Made by a program: the position numbers and the translations under genes. Shown piece after piece: positions 23,347-33,590 of a stretch of DNA of 64,000 nt. Numbering within the stretch: the first letter of the stretch is position 1; every line of letters starts with the position of its first letter. The stretch is taken from assembly GCA_039619475.1 (NCBI GenBank), contig CM077115.1, positions 420,058,557 through 420,122,556 on the forward strand. The letters run 5' to 3'. This DNA is from Icerya purchasi. Lineage: Eukaryota; Arthropoda; Insecta; Hemiptera; Monophlebidae. The notes under the pieces were generated by a model that was not told the DNA's origin, ran no database searches, and worked only from the letters and a program-made list of their open reading frames with translations.

Positions 23347-24996
23347 ATGAACCGCCCGCCGCCCGCAAACGGGAAGCCGGCCGGCAAGCCGAAAGCGTCG
23401 TCTAAACCCGACGTGAACAACAGCGCAACCGGTAGTAAGTCCTCACCACACACAACAGGTAAGTCGCACACACACACACAGAATACACCAACACACGACA
23501 CCAGCCTTATCAGCAACTCCGATAAGAACCAGCCTAACGTACAGACAAATCCACAGCGTACAGATGATTTATCTTCCGCGATCAACTCGCGCTGCCAGCC
23601 GTCCACTGCTCTTAATGTAGACAGCCCAGCGGCGACCGCGTTAAACGACAAAACCCAAAACAACGTCTCCGATACAACTCTTCCGACTGCGCCAAGTGTA
23701 CCAGTATCTTTCTCTGAAAAATTAAAAACCGCAAAGAAAATAACCCCGCTAACCGATTTCAATTACCCAACAGAGGAACAGGGTATAATATTCCCATACA
23801 TTCCGACGAGCACCAATCGTGATTACTTCTTAGCATTAAAAGATCTAGTTGGCGGACCAGCTAACATAATAGCAGGCTCGAGAATTAGTACAGATCGAGT
23901 TGCAATATTTTTAAAATCGAAATCCAAGGTTGAAATGCTGTTTGAACATGGAGGCAGAATTAAAATAAGCTCACAAGTAATCACTGCACGACGTTTAAAA
24001 ACCCCATCTAACAAACTAATTATGTCAAACGTCTCTCCCACTATCCCGAACCAGCTTATACTTTCAGATCTTGCCTCAGTTTTTTCACTGAAATTAATCA
24101 CTCCTATAGCCATCCTTCGAGTCAACCCAAACGACGCTGAATTTGGACATATTGTCAGCTGGCGCAGACAAGTCTACATCGAGCAGGTTAATTGTTCCAA
24201 CATCCCTGACTCCTTTATACTAACCCACAATGAACATGAACACCGAATATTCCTCCACTTAGACGACCACTCATGCCGCAGCTGCATAAATAAAAAAGGG
24301 AAAACTAATCAACCAATTACATCGCCTCCCCCCCTCCCCCCACAACATCTAGACATTGACAGAGCAATGGAAGCCGACCAAGTAATTCCAAATGCGAAAC
24401 GCCCCCATCCAACAACACCAGATTCTCTGCCCGGCGACCCTATATTATCTGCAACATCACAACCTGCAATAAAGAAAATTAATACCCCGTTACCGGAAGA
24501 TGACAACAACCAAACAGTACAACTAGAACAAATAAATAGCCCACCAATCCAATCAGAGTTCAAAAATATTTTGAAACCACAGCCAGAAGGGAAGAACGTT
24601 TTACAGCAACAGACCCAACAGAAAACCGAATTCAAAATACCACCAGACATGCAGCACATCACTGAGCCGGTTAAGCAGAAGTCAAAACAGAAAAAAGTCA
24701 CTAACATCGACGAAGCAGTTGAGAAAATCAAACCGATGTTTGACAATGACCAATCTAACTTCATCATCAACCTTGACGATTTCAAAATATTCTTGAGTAA
24801 CATTGCTTCCAAACCTGACTACATAACCTATGCACACAATTTCACACAGGATAAAGATGGACTGTTTCACCTAATTGCAGCCGTCAAACCATCTCTGAAG
24901 AGCACAAGTTTAAAAAATAGATGTACTCGCATACTGAAAAGTCTGAGCAGCCTATCCACAGATGGTAATACGTCAGAGGAAAGCTCTACCCACTAA
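23347..24996 (+). CDS. LINE ORF1 protein (Gag-like, nucleic-acid binding)
   Basis: An intact 549-residue frame starts at the first ATG of the element. Residues 1-130 are low complexity and rich in Ser, Thr, Pro and Asn. Residues from about 140 to 310 form the conserved block (IIFPYIPTSTNRDYF, DRVAIFLKSKSKVE, TPIAILRVNP), comparable to the RRM-like region before the zinc knuckles in I and Jockey ORF1 proteins. Where one to three CCHC knuckles normally follow, only C310-X2-C313 remains, then INKKGK, so the His and last Cys are absent. The rest is Gln-, Pro- and Lys-rich. ORF1 proteins of this type coat element RNA to form ribonucleoprotein particles. The frame has no stop, so translation is possible if the element is transcribed. 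Confidence 0.85.
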   Translation: MNRPPPANGKPAGKPKASSKPDVNNSATGSKSSPHTTGKSHTHTQNTPTHDTSLISNSDKNQPNVQTNPQRTDDLSSAINSRCQPSTALNVDSPAATALNDKTQNNVSDTTLPTAPSVPVSFSEKLKTAKKITPLTDFNYPTEEQGIIFPYIPTSTNRDYFLALKDLVGGPANIIAGSRISTDRVAIFLKSKSKVEMLFEHGGRIKISSQVITARRLKTPSNKLIMSNVSPTIPNQLILSDLASVFSLKLITPIAILRVNPNDAEFGHIVSWRRQVYIEQVNCSNIPDSFILTHNEHEHRIFLHLDDHSCRSCINKKGKTNQPITSPPPLPPQHLDIDRAMEADQVIPNAKRPHPTTPDSLPGDPILSATSQPAIKKINTPLPEDDNNQTVQLEQINSPPIQSEFKNILKPQPEGKNVLQQQTQQKTEFKIPPDMQHITEPVKQKSKQKKVTNIDEAVEKIKPMFDNDQSNFIINLDDFKIFLSNIASKPDYITYAHNFTQDKDGLFHLIAAVKPSLKSTSLKNRCTRILKSLSSLSTDGNTSEESSTH

Positions 24997-25080
24997 CACA
25001 CGAATACTATGACAAACTTGACATCAAACATCGACTAGCAACACTCACAGACTTCACAAAACAACACAGAAACACCCAAC

Positions 25081-28000
25081 ATGGCGAGTAATAATATAAT
25101 TATGCAGTGGAACTGCAGAGGTTTTATTAATCATCAAGCCGAACTAGAACACCTATTAGCCACATATTCTCCATTAGTAGCCTGCTTGGAGGAGACGCAT
25201 TTACAGCCTAGAGACAAGCAAAGAATAAAACACTATAGTCTATTCCGATGCGATAATATCGGAGGCAACCGAGTAAACGGAGGAGTAGCAACTCTAGTGC
25301 ACACGTCGATCACGGCTGTATCGGTCAGAATGAATACACCCCTTCAGATGGTAGCGATATCTGTTCTCTTACACAATCTATCGAGGTCCACACTAACGAT
25401 CTGCAACTGCTACTTTCCCCCCAACCATATGGTACACTCGGCAGACCTTCAAAATGCCATATCTCAACTAGTAAGCCCAATGGTCATACTTGGAGACTTT
25501 AACGCTCACTCCCCACTATGGGGAGCGACGTCCACCAACAGACATGGATCAATTATTACAAACATACTAACGGAGCACGATTTGTGCATTCTCCCCCCAC
25601 CTAACCATACACATTTTAACCTCTCCCATAACACTTTCTCAACAATAGACTTGGCATTAGTATCCCCATTACTGCTCCCGAAACTTAAATCATCTGTCCA
25701 TGACGACCTTTGCTCCAGCGATCATTTCCCTGTATTTCTGCATTTCACAGGATATCATCCATCACCACCAATCCCGAGACCCACAAGATTCTCATTTCAC
25801 AAGGCAGACTGGACGGCATACACAGCCGGAATTTAAATCCCAGCTCCTAGCGAGTCCCTATCAGACAATTTAAAGATATTTCTTAATACTATACTAGATG
25901 CTGCCTACTTATCGATACCCACCTCCCACAATTTTCGAGCTAAGAAAGTACCATGGTGGAGCAAAGAGATCCACATTGCAATCCAACAGCGTAAGCGAGC
26001 ACTCAGAAAGTATAAATCGTCTCGGTCGCTATCTGACTTAGTAGCCTGCAAGAAATGCCGAGCCCTTGCCAGAGCTCTCATTCGCGACAAAAAGCAAGAG
26101 TGCTGGTCACAGTTTATTTCATCCATGTCCTCATCAACGTCAAACAGAACCATATGGAATAAAATAAAATCCATCAATGGAATTAGCACTGTCCCAAAAT
26201 GCGTCCTTCTCAACATCAATGGCAGTCTAATAACGGATGAAGCTAACGTTGTCAAAGCGTTTGCCAATCACTTCACCGCAGCATCGTCATCAGAAAAGTA
26301 TCCCCCCGCTTTCCGTAGCATGAAATACCATGCAGAGCAACAGCCAGTGCACATTCCACCCGAATCCAATGAATCATACAATAGTAATTTTACCATCTCA
26401 GAACTAAATTTCCAACTCAACCACCATACATCCAACACTGCTCCTGGCCCCGACGGCATCCACCCATACATGCTTAAGTACCTCCCAATTTCCGGAAAAC
26501 ATTTTCTCCTACACATATACAATCAAATCTGGAATTCTGGAAACATCCCCGCGCAATGGAAGTCGGCAAATATAATCCCAATACTAAAGGAAAACAAAGA
26601 CCCTTCCCTTCCCGAAAGTTACCGTCCTATCTCGTTATTGAGTGTCATTTCCAAAACGCTGGAGAAGATGGTTAATAGGCGTCTCCTGTTTTTTCTCGAA
26701 CAGAAAAGTCTTCTTTCTCCTAACCAAGCCGGCGGGCGAGAGGCAAGATCAACAGTCAGCCAACTACTTAGCCTGCAAAGGCAGATACTCTCGGCGTTTC
26801 AGCGTCAACAGCACCTCTATGCAGTATTTTTCGATTTAGAGAAAGCTTTTGATCGCCTGTGGCGTCATGGCCTACTACTAAAACTGCGAACGGCGGGAAT
26901 CGCCGGAAAAATGGGTAAATACCTACACAGCTTCTTAGACAATAGAACGATCCAAGTTACGACTGGTTCGTCAACGTCTGAACTGATGCTGTTCGAAAAT
27001 GGTGTACCACAAGGCTCTGCTTTAAGTGCAACCTTGTTCATATACTACATTAACGACTTAACTGACTGTCTTGCCGCCCCTGTAACGTCCCGGCTCTATG
27101 TGGACGACCTAAACATCTCCCTATCATCCAACTATCCTATAAACGCTCAAAATATCCTACAAAAATCCATAAAAAAGCTCCAAAAGTGGTCCAATGACAA
27201 CAGTTTGACTTTCTCCTCAACAAAAACAATATGGGTTGATTTCCACAGGGGACGCCAAAACGCACTTTCCAGCATATTCCTGAGTCTAAATGGTGTTCCT
27301 ATCCCAAACCGTCCATCAGTTAAGTTTCTAGGCTTAATATTTGATAAAAAACTCTCTTGGCGCGATCACATACGTGAGCTCAAAGCTAAATGTCTAAAAT
27401 CCTTATCCATCCTAAAATATCTGTCGAATTACAAATACAACATAAATCCAAAACTACTCCTTACAATATATAGATCAATCATCCTTTCGCGAATCAATTA
27501 CGGGTGCCAGGTATACTCCTCAGCCGCCAATAGTGTGCTAATATCCTTAGATCCTGTACATTTTGCGGCCCTCCGGTCTATTCTTTCCACTCATCCCTCT
27601 ACTCCTGTTGTAAGTTTGTGTGCACTGGCAGGTTGTCCCCCACTATCCTATTATAGGAAATATTACAACTTTAAAGAACTGAGCTCCCTCCTTAGTAATA
27701 CTAAGACCCCGTCACTCGAGCCGGCCACCATATCTCCTAATGGGAGTTTTGGGAACGATCCAGCGCCTGAACTTTTTTCAGTTATGGATCATTTCCAAAT
27801 CCCCTCAATCCCAAGAGCTTTACCAGATTTCGCAATAACTGTACCTCCCTGGAGTCAGCCGATCACAAATATAAACATATCTCTCACAAAATTCAATAAA
27901 GCACAATATCCCCCAAACGTAGTACAAATAGTAAAAAACACCATAGCGAGCTACACCGATCATGTATGCCTCTACACAGATGGAGCGAAGGCAAAAGGTT

Positions 28001-28791
28001 ATCAGTCACCGGCGGCATGCTCCTTCGAAGTATCAAAAACAGCAGAGTCAGTCAGACTGCATGATTGCTGCACAGCACTGGACGCTGAAATATATGCGAT
28101 TGTTTTCTGCATTCAACACTATACTGATACTAACCCCCAGTCCCAAAAGGCCCTACTTATAACTGACTCCTTAAATTCCCTTCAACTTATTTCAGAAATA
28201 AAACCCAAAAACCCCCTGATAAGAAAAGTCCACTACCTACTATACAGACTATCCCACCTAAACTCTGAAATATCCTTCCTATGGGTGCCGGCCCATGTAG
28301 GAGTCCCAGGTAATGAGCGCGTCAATCGAGCAGCTAAGGCGACACTATTCTCTCCAATGCCATGTAATCCCCCTCTTCCCCCCACAATGGCCCATTTATT
28401 TATGCACCAAACTGGAGAAGAATGGCAGCAGGAATGGAAATCCGCAAGTACATTCCTCCGAAGCATAAAATCAACCACAGAACCCTGGTGGCCCATAGAC
28501 GAAATTTCTCGCAGAGATTTTTCTGTCTTGAATCGCCTCCGAACAGGTCACACAACCCTTTCGCACGGGTATATCTTCACGGGACAAGCACCCCTAAATG
28601 TCTGCTTCTTCTGTGGTCAACCAAGCGCCCCGTCTACATCTCACCTCCTTCTTGAATGTTTCTCTTTTGCGGCACCAAGATCCACCTATTTCACTACCAC
28701 CTCTATCTCTAAGATCTTATCGAACGTTCCGTCTGCGGTCGCAGCTATGTTGGCTTTCATGCGTAGCAGCGGCCTATACCATAGAGTTTAA
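25081..28791 (+). pseudogene. LINE ORF2: endonuclease-reverse transcriptase-RNase H, one internal stop
   Basis: One reading frame of 1,236 codons plus stop, interrupted only by TAA at 25834-25836 (codon 252). The AP-type endonuclease shows N11, E38 (EETH), D139/N141 (GDFNAH), D190 and S213-D214-H215. The reverse transcriptase includes ESYRPISLLSVISKTLEK, FFDLEKAFDRLW, GVPQGSALSATLF and the catalytic YVDD at 673-676. The RNase H domain has D967 (YTDGAK), E1003, D1029 (TDSLNS) and H1072, but N1082 where the fourth acidic Asp is expected (GNERVNRAAK). A C-terminal zinc motif C1175-X2-C-X9-H-X4-C1193 follows. The stop lies between endonuclease and RT, so the RT/RNase H half could be made only by readthrough or internal initiation (first ATG at 26125). 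Enzymes of this type copy element RNA at a nicked target. Confidence 0.9.
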
Positions 28792-28871
28792 CCTTCCTAA
28801 GTAGGCTTCATGTGCTGTAATAGCCTCAGTAGTTAAACACAGCGCATGGAAATCCTCACTATTATTTTATT

Positions 28872-28897
28872 AAAAAAAAAAAAAAAAAAAAAAAAAA
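28872..28897 (+). other. Poly-A tail of the full-length LINE
   Basis: An uninterrupted A run follows the 3' UTR and is followed directly by the candidate target-site duplication. It marks the priming end of reverse transcription. Confidence 0.9.
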
Positions 28898-28904
28898 TAA
28901 TACG

Positions 28905-30737
28905 ATGAAAGCAATGAATAAAGAAAGAAAACAGGTGATTACAACGATGAATAAAGAAGGAAAACAGACGACTACAACGATGAAAGCTATAGAAATAGCC
29001 TCAGTTGATCCGACAAAGGACGTATACGAATTTCGATAATAAAGAAAAGATTTAGTCGAAAATACTTTATTAATTTCCACGCAGAGATTTAAATGATGTT
29101 AATGTACAAACGAAGCCGTCGGGGTAACAGCTGATTTTTATCAAACCTTGGAAAGATGGTTGTTTTCGGCGTGAGACATTTTCCGTTTCGTATCGGTCGG
29201 GCAAATTTAAATAATTCGAAAATTTTTTTATACGTCTCCCGCGTATACCGGTTTTAAGTGTATGATAATAATCGTAAAATGCGAGAAAAATTACACATTC
29301 GAGTATCGAATTTTTACGACGAAATATCCCCCCCGTAACAAGGAAAATATCTAGACGGCAATTTAGCGACGACGAAAATCTCCTATTGTCGCTTTTATCG
29401 TTGTTACGCCGAATCGTTCTGAAACTTCTTAGCCAGCTATAACAACATTTTTATGCCGGTTATGCGCAATTAGCCGTAAACTTTTATTCGCACCTGTTTA
29501 GAGTATGCATGTCGGTGTTTATAACGTTTATTGGCCACTGCTGAAAAGCTCCTCGAAACACATTTACAACTTTTTTTATATTTTTTTTTCTCTTCTAATA
29601 AGGAAAAGAAACGTTCGTTTTCTTTCAAAATAAATTTTACTGCATTCTATTTGCGTCCGAAACGAATAATCTGTCGCGATCGGTATAGGCCAAAGTGGAA
29701 AATTACCTTTAAAACCAAACTATAAATATGCCCGTCATTACAGGTCGTCTTATGAACGGAGTCGAATTTTAGCATTGCAGACTTTCAGGTGGTTTGCACA
29801 GGTAATTTTTCAGGAATTACAAATGACTTTCGATACTACTGTTTGGAATTTTGTCAAAAAATTCGGTTAATAAATAAATATTTTGCATTTATTTAAAAGC
29901 AGTCGATATCATTAGCGAAATTACTCGCGAGGAGATGCCGTCTTGAATCCAGAAGAACGCATTAAATTTATACTATTTGTTTTTGTTTGCGAATTGTATT
30001 TGATTTTTAATTTAATTTACCGCCGTTATATCATCTTCATTAGTTGAAGTTTCTGTAAAAATGTCGTAATCCAGAATGGTGGAATGTTGCTTAGCTATAA
30101 AGAGATGTTTATTCATCGCGACTAAAATTTCAATTTTCCTTATTTTGCTTTCTTTTTTAGGTTAAAAAACGCGGTCCGTTGATAATGAACTCGGAAAAGC
30201 TGTCAGTTATATGTTATTTCTATTTTTCGCGATATTTGCTATTTACCCAGATTTATTAAACTAAGAAGACAAAATACATTCTTGAGCAACGTTTTCTATT
30301 TTCAGTGTGCGGGACATTTGAAAACCAGATTCTACGTGAACGAAATGGCGTTACTTAATTTAATGCTAGGGTAGCTGACAAAAATGCGTCATCGTCATAC
30401 ATCTAATTAATTAGCGGAAAAATGATGTTCAGACGAATAGCAATAACGTTTAATGAATTCTGTAGAAAGTGAGGTTGAAAGGATCGACGTAAATTCGAGC
30501 CTTTTTCATTCTCTAGTTTCGAATTTTCCTTCGATGGTCGAGCCAAAATGTCCCGACTACAATACTTTTCCCTTTTGCTAATGAACTCTTTCGGGCTTGT
30601 TAGTTGGCGGTACCCTAATTGATGTGGTTTCCTTCAAATCAGTCTCAATGTGCTTAGTAGTTATTGTCGGCGCATTCGCTGGTCAACTTTCATTTAACTA
30701 ACCATTTTTCTTGCAATAAAGGAAAAAGATGATGATC
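28905..30737. other. 3' flank of the LINE and gene-free DNA
   Basis: Positions 28903-29010 hold three imperfect units starting 'cgatga' (about 35 bases each, sharing ataaagaa.gaaaacag). Positions 28994-29006 carry 'atagcctcagt', which is also present in the LINE 3' UTR near 28820. The rest has no supported gene. Confidence 0.4.
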
Positions 30738-30929
30738 CTAATTTATGATAATACTAATTTATGATAATACTAATTTATGATAATACTAATTTATGATAAT
30801 ACTAATTTATGATAATACTAATTTATGATAATACTAATTTATGATAATACCAATTTATGATAATACTAATTTATGGTAATCCTAATTTATGATAATACTA
30901 ATTTATAATAATGTTAATTTACGACAACA
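30738..30929. repeat. 16-bp minisatellite, about 12 copies
   Basis: The unit ctaatttatgataata recurs every 16 bases from 30738. The first seven copies are essentially identical. Later copies diverge (caatttatg at about 30851, ttatggtaat at about 30872, ttataataat and ttacgacaac at the end), so decay runs from left to right. Confidence 0.9.
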
Positions 30930-31309
30930 AATCTGCTACATATGTAAACAATTTAGACCTCACTAGAAACGATTATTAATTATAAAATACCATCAAAGGT
31001 GGAAAGGAATGCTTATTCTGGAAGGACCGGAATACTGGATGACCGATGAGAATTTACACTAGTATTAAATATAATTATATTATTTACAATGTAATGGAAG
31101 CGCAGGTACAGGTGAAATAATACCAGCTCTTAAAAAAAACAACATAGTAAATATATCTGTATAGCTGTTGGTTTTTTTTTACAAATAAATATAACCGATG
31201 TTTGGATTTTTGTCTCAGCGCTTTTCACCGAGATTGAAAGAGAATTTTCGAAATCTTTTAGAAACTACGACAAGGTTCGAGGAAAAACATACATACTTGA
31301 TTTTTATTT

Positions 31310-32334
31310 AATTTTACTCTCCACATGCTGGACACATATTTTCTTTCTCATCTAACATTCTTCACTAACGGTTCTAAAAACGAAAATGGGGTGGGCGGCG
31401 CGTTTACCTCCCTCTCACTTAATCACTCTGAGCCCTTCAAGCTCCCTTCCTTCTGTTCTATCTTCACAGCGGAGTCTATCTCCATTTTATGCGCAGTCTC
31501 GTTCATTCCATCCATAAGAGGGGTAAGTAAATGTCTGATTGTCTCCGATTCCAAAAGTGTTCTTCGAGCCATTTCTTCTCCTCCTTCTCATTCCTCCAAT
31601 TCTATTATTCTTTTAATTCGTTTTCTCATATCCAATCTACTCTCATCCCGTTCCATTACTATTGACCTTTTGTGGATTCCTAGTCACTCTGGCATCGAGG
31701 GCAACGAGTTAGCAGACTTTTTAGCCCGTTCGGCCGCCCGCGATGGTCCTTTATTCTGCAACATTCCTACCTCAGACATCCTCCTTCTTTCCTCAGCTAA
31801 TCATTCCCGACTATGGTCGGACATCTATCCTTCTCTATTTTCTAATCCCGCTTCTCATTATCTTCAAATTCAACCGGTTCCCTCTTCTCAGCCGTGGTTT
31901 CATTCCTATTCTTATCAACGCTCCGCGATCATTTCTTTAATCAGACTGCGTATTAATCACTCACTTCTACCCTCTTCACGTTTTCGTTTTTCCCTGTCCC
32001 CTCCTCCCGATTGTCCCCTTCATAATTCCATCTCTCCTCTCATATGTGATGCAAACCACATCTTCTTTGAATGCCCTGCCCTTGATTCCGAGCGCTTTGT
32101 TTTGTACTCGAAAATCTTGGAACTGGGTCTTCCTGCTCCGTATAATTCTTCCTTTGTCCTTTCCTTTCCATCTTCACATATAATAAACCCTGTACTCCAA
32201 TCTTTTCTAAGCTCTATTTCTAATCTTCTCTTTATTTAACCTCTTCCTTAATTTCTGTTGTTGTTGTTGGGTTAATGCCGCTAGCGCGCCCAAAAAAATA
32301 AAAAAGAAATAAAAAAATAAAAAAAATTTTACTC
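31310..32334 (+). mobile_element. 5'-truncated RNase H-family LINE insertion with target-site duplication
   Basis: The 10-bp word aattttactc flanks the insertion (31310-31319 and 32325-32334). Between the copies lie the ORF described below, a 3' UTR with gttgttgttggg and agcgcgccca, and an A-rich tail (about 32291-32324) of the form (A)n broken by single T or G. The insertion keeps only the last kilobase of the element. Truncation falls a few codons before the RNase H domain. Confidence 0.8.
31325..32239 (+). CDS. Stand-alone RNase H-domain ORF from a truncated LINE (304 aa)
   Basis: An uninterrupted frame begins with an ATG five bases inside the insertion. It has the RNase H layout: FFTNGSKNENG (residues about 12-22, Asn15 in place of the first catalytic Asp), FTAESISI (Glu), VSDSKSV (second Asp), LLWIPSHSGIEGNELADFLA (His and last Asp). 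The LINE C-terminal segment with ISLIRLRINHSLLPSSRF and the Cys/His motif CPLHN...CDANHIFFEC follows. RNase H of such elements removes RNA from the RNA-cDNA hybrid. Here the reverse transcriptase is missing and one catalytic residue is changed, so activity is unlikely. It is probably a passive remnant with an accidentally open frame, and expression is unknown. Confidence 0.7.
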   Translation: MLDTYFLSHLTFFTNGSKNENGVGGAFTSLSLNHSEPFKLPSFCSIFTAESISILCAVSFIPSIRGVSKCLIVSDSKSVLRAISSPPSHSSNSIILLIRFLISNLLSSRSITIDLLWIPSHSGIEGNELADFLARSAARDGPLFCNIPTSDILLLSSANHSRLWSDIYPSLFSNPASHYLQIQPVPSSQPWFHSYSYQRSAIISLIRLRINHSLLPSSRFRFSLSPPPDCPLHNSISPLICDANHIFFECPALDSERFVLYSKILELGLPAPYNSSFVLSFPSSHIINPVLQSFLSSISNLLFI

Positions 32335-32921
32335 GCTAATTCTAATTTTTATTTAATTTCCGATTCGGTTTAGAGGTTTGCCTTTTAAAATTTACAAAAT
32401 GAACTTTTAAATAAGTACAGATAGCAAAAAAAGAGAATCTCTAAATCGCTGCATAATCCTTGTCTATAAATATAGTAAAAAAAAAAAAATGAAAAAAATA
32501 CCTAAAAACGTAACCATCGAAACGATACTTGTAGCCAACAGGAATTTCAAAGTTTACGCATATGTGCTTTTTTGCGTCCCAAAAATGATACCGCGATTAA
32601 TTCGAACAAACGCAAGTATTAATTCATTAATTTTTTTTCTTTTCTTTATTTTAAAAATATCGATGTTTCATTCGCTATAGCTGTTAAAAAACATAGAGAT
32701 TAGCTTAGATAAACAGCTATAAAATGAAAATTTTAAATACGTACGTCACTTTATCGTTGCACGTGCGTTACTGATATTGAAGGTGTTACCGCGTGAATAA
32801 GTCATTAGCCACAGAACTAATTTTTCGATATAATTTCATCTAATAATAATAATAATATGTTGATTCTAATATCAGTTTCCGCGGGACAATATTTTTATAT
32901 TTGTAAGGGAACAGATGACTT
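32335..32921. other. Gene-free DNA
   Basis: AT-rich with a poly-A run at about 32477-32488. Nothing supported. Confidence 0.4.
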
Positions 32922-33590
32922 TTAACCTTTAACTACACGCGCCGGTGTATAAAATACACCACTTACACAATTTCAGCAATAACTTTAGTTAACAGCTTCC
33001 CCGGGCACTAGTTGGTTCGTCCCTTTTTGGATTTCAAAAAGATATGACCCCACTGTGTCCTACATTCCAAAAAAGAGCCGAGGAGTAATTTTATTTTCCG
33101 CTATGCATGATGATTCTGCAGCCGATCCTACTACTAAAAAAAAAACAGTCACAATTATGGACTATAATTGCTTTAAGAGTAGCGTTGATACTGTAGATAA
33201 ACTGTGCAGTACTTACTCGGTATCCAGAAGAACAAGAAGATTGCCTTTGGTCATATTTGTTAATTGTTGAACAGAAATTAACAGTCAAATAATTTATATC
33301 GCAAACATGTTGCTAATCCTCAGAAGTTTAGAAGAAATTTTCTAAAAGCCTTATCAATTTCTTTGATGAAATCCCCCACCATTCTGAAAGGGTGGTAACA
33401 AAAACCTTGCCTTCGGATATTCAACTTTTTTTGGTAAAATACAGAACTCCTCAGCAACCAGTGGAAGAGCCACCAACAAAAATACGACGTAGGTGCTTTT
33501 ATTGTGGATGAGAAAAAAATAGAGTCGCAACGATTACATGTCATATTTGTAACAAGTCAGTTTGTAAAGAACGTATGACAATCATCGCGG
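32922..33590 (+). mobile_element. Internally deleted piggyBac-like transposon remnant
   Basis: TTAA at 32922-32925, the target and duplication site of piggyBac elements, is followed by cctttaactacacgcgcc, which has the CCY-type start of piggyBac-like terminal repeats. A small perfect hairpin follows (ggtgtat/atacacc around 32944-32960). About 80 bases later the sequence joins the C-terminal part of a piggyBac transposase (33025 onward), so roughly the first 1.3 kb of the gene is missing. I did not find the right-hand terminal repeat or second TTAA with matching sequence. Confidence 0.65.
33025..33590 (+). pseudogene. piggyBac-like transposase, C-terminal remnant
   Basis: Around 33031-33055 a frameshifted GFQKDMT leads into VSYIPKKSRGVILFSAMHDD, then TIMDYNCFKSSVDTVDKLC and YSVSRRTRRLPLVIF, ending at a stop at 33270. 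This is the end of the piggyBac DDE domain; the Asp of MDYN is the third catalytic acid and the VDTVD segment is characteristic. After two shifts, VEEPPTKIRRRCFYCG, a stop, then TCHICNKSVCKE at about 33460-33575 give the Cys-rich C-terminal zinc finger that binds transposon ends. It is unable to make an active enzyme. The family assignment is firm because the motifs occur in the right order. Confidence 0.85.

Larger units (their letters stand above)
23249..28904 (+). mobile_element. Near-complete I-group non-LTR retrotransposon
   Basis: About 5.6 kb with the canonical order: 5' leader of about 88 bases, ORF1 (23347-24996), 84-base spacer, ORF2 (25081-28791), 80-base 3' UTR and a poly-A tail of about 26 (28872-28897). 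The word aaataatacg occurs at 23249-23258, just before the leader, and ends the tail at 28895-28904. It is a candidate 8-10 bp target-site duplication, although its first bases overlap the A tail. Endonuclease, reverse transcriptase and RNase H together place it in the I superfamily (I, Nimb or LOA type) rather than R1 or Jockey. The lesions noted by eye are one stop codon in ORF2 and one changed RNase H catalytic residue, so the copy is young. Confidence 0.85.

Noticed and set aside
23307..24812. Minus-strand ORFs of 151, 100 and 167 codons over the LINE ORF1
   Set aside because: They are antisense shadows of the intact ORF1, Ser/Cys/Gly-rich with no family signature.
25905..28496. Minus-strand ORFs at 25905-26267, 26268-26522 and 28233-28496
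   Set aside because: They lie opposite conserved RT and RNase H motifs of ORF2, which explain the sequence.
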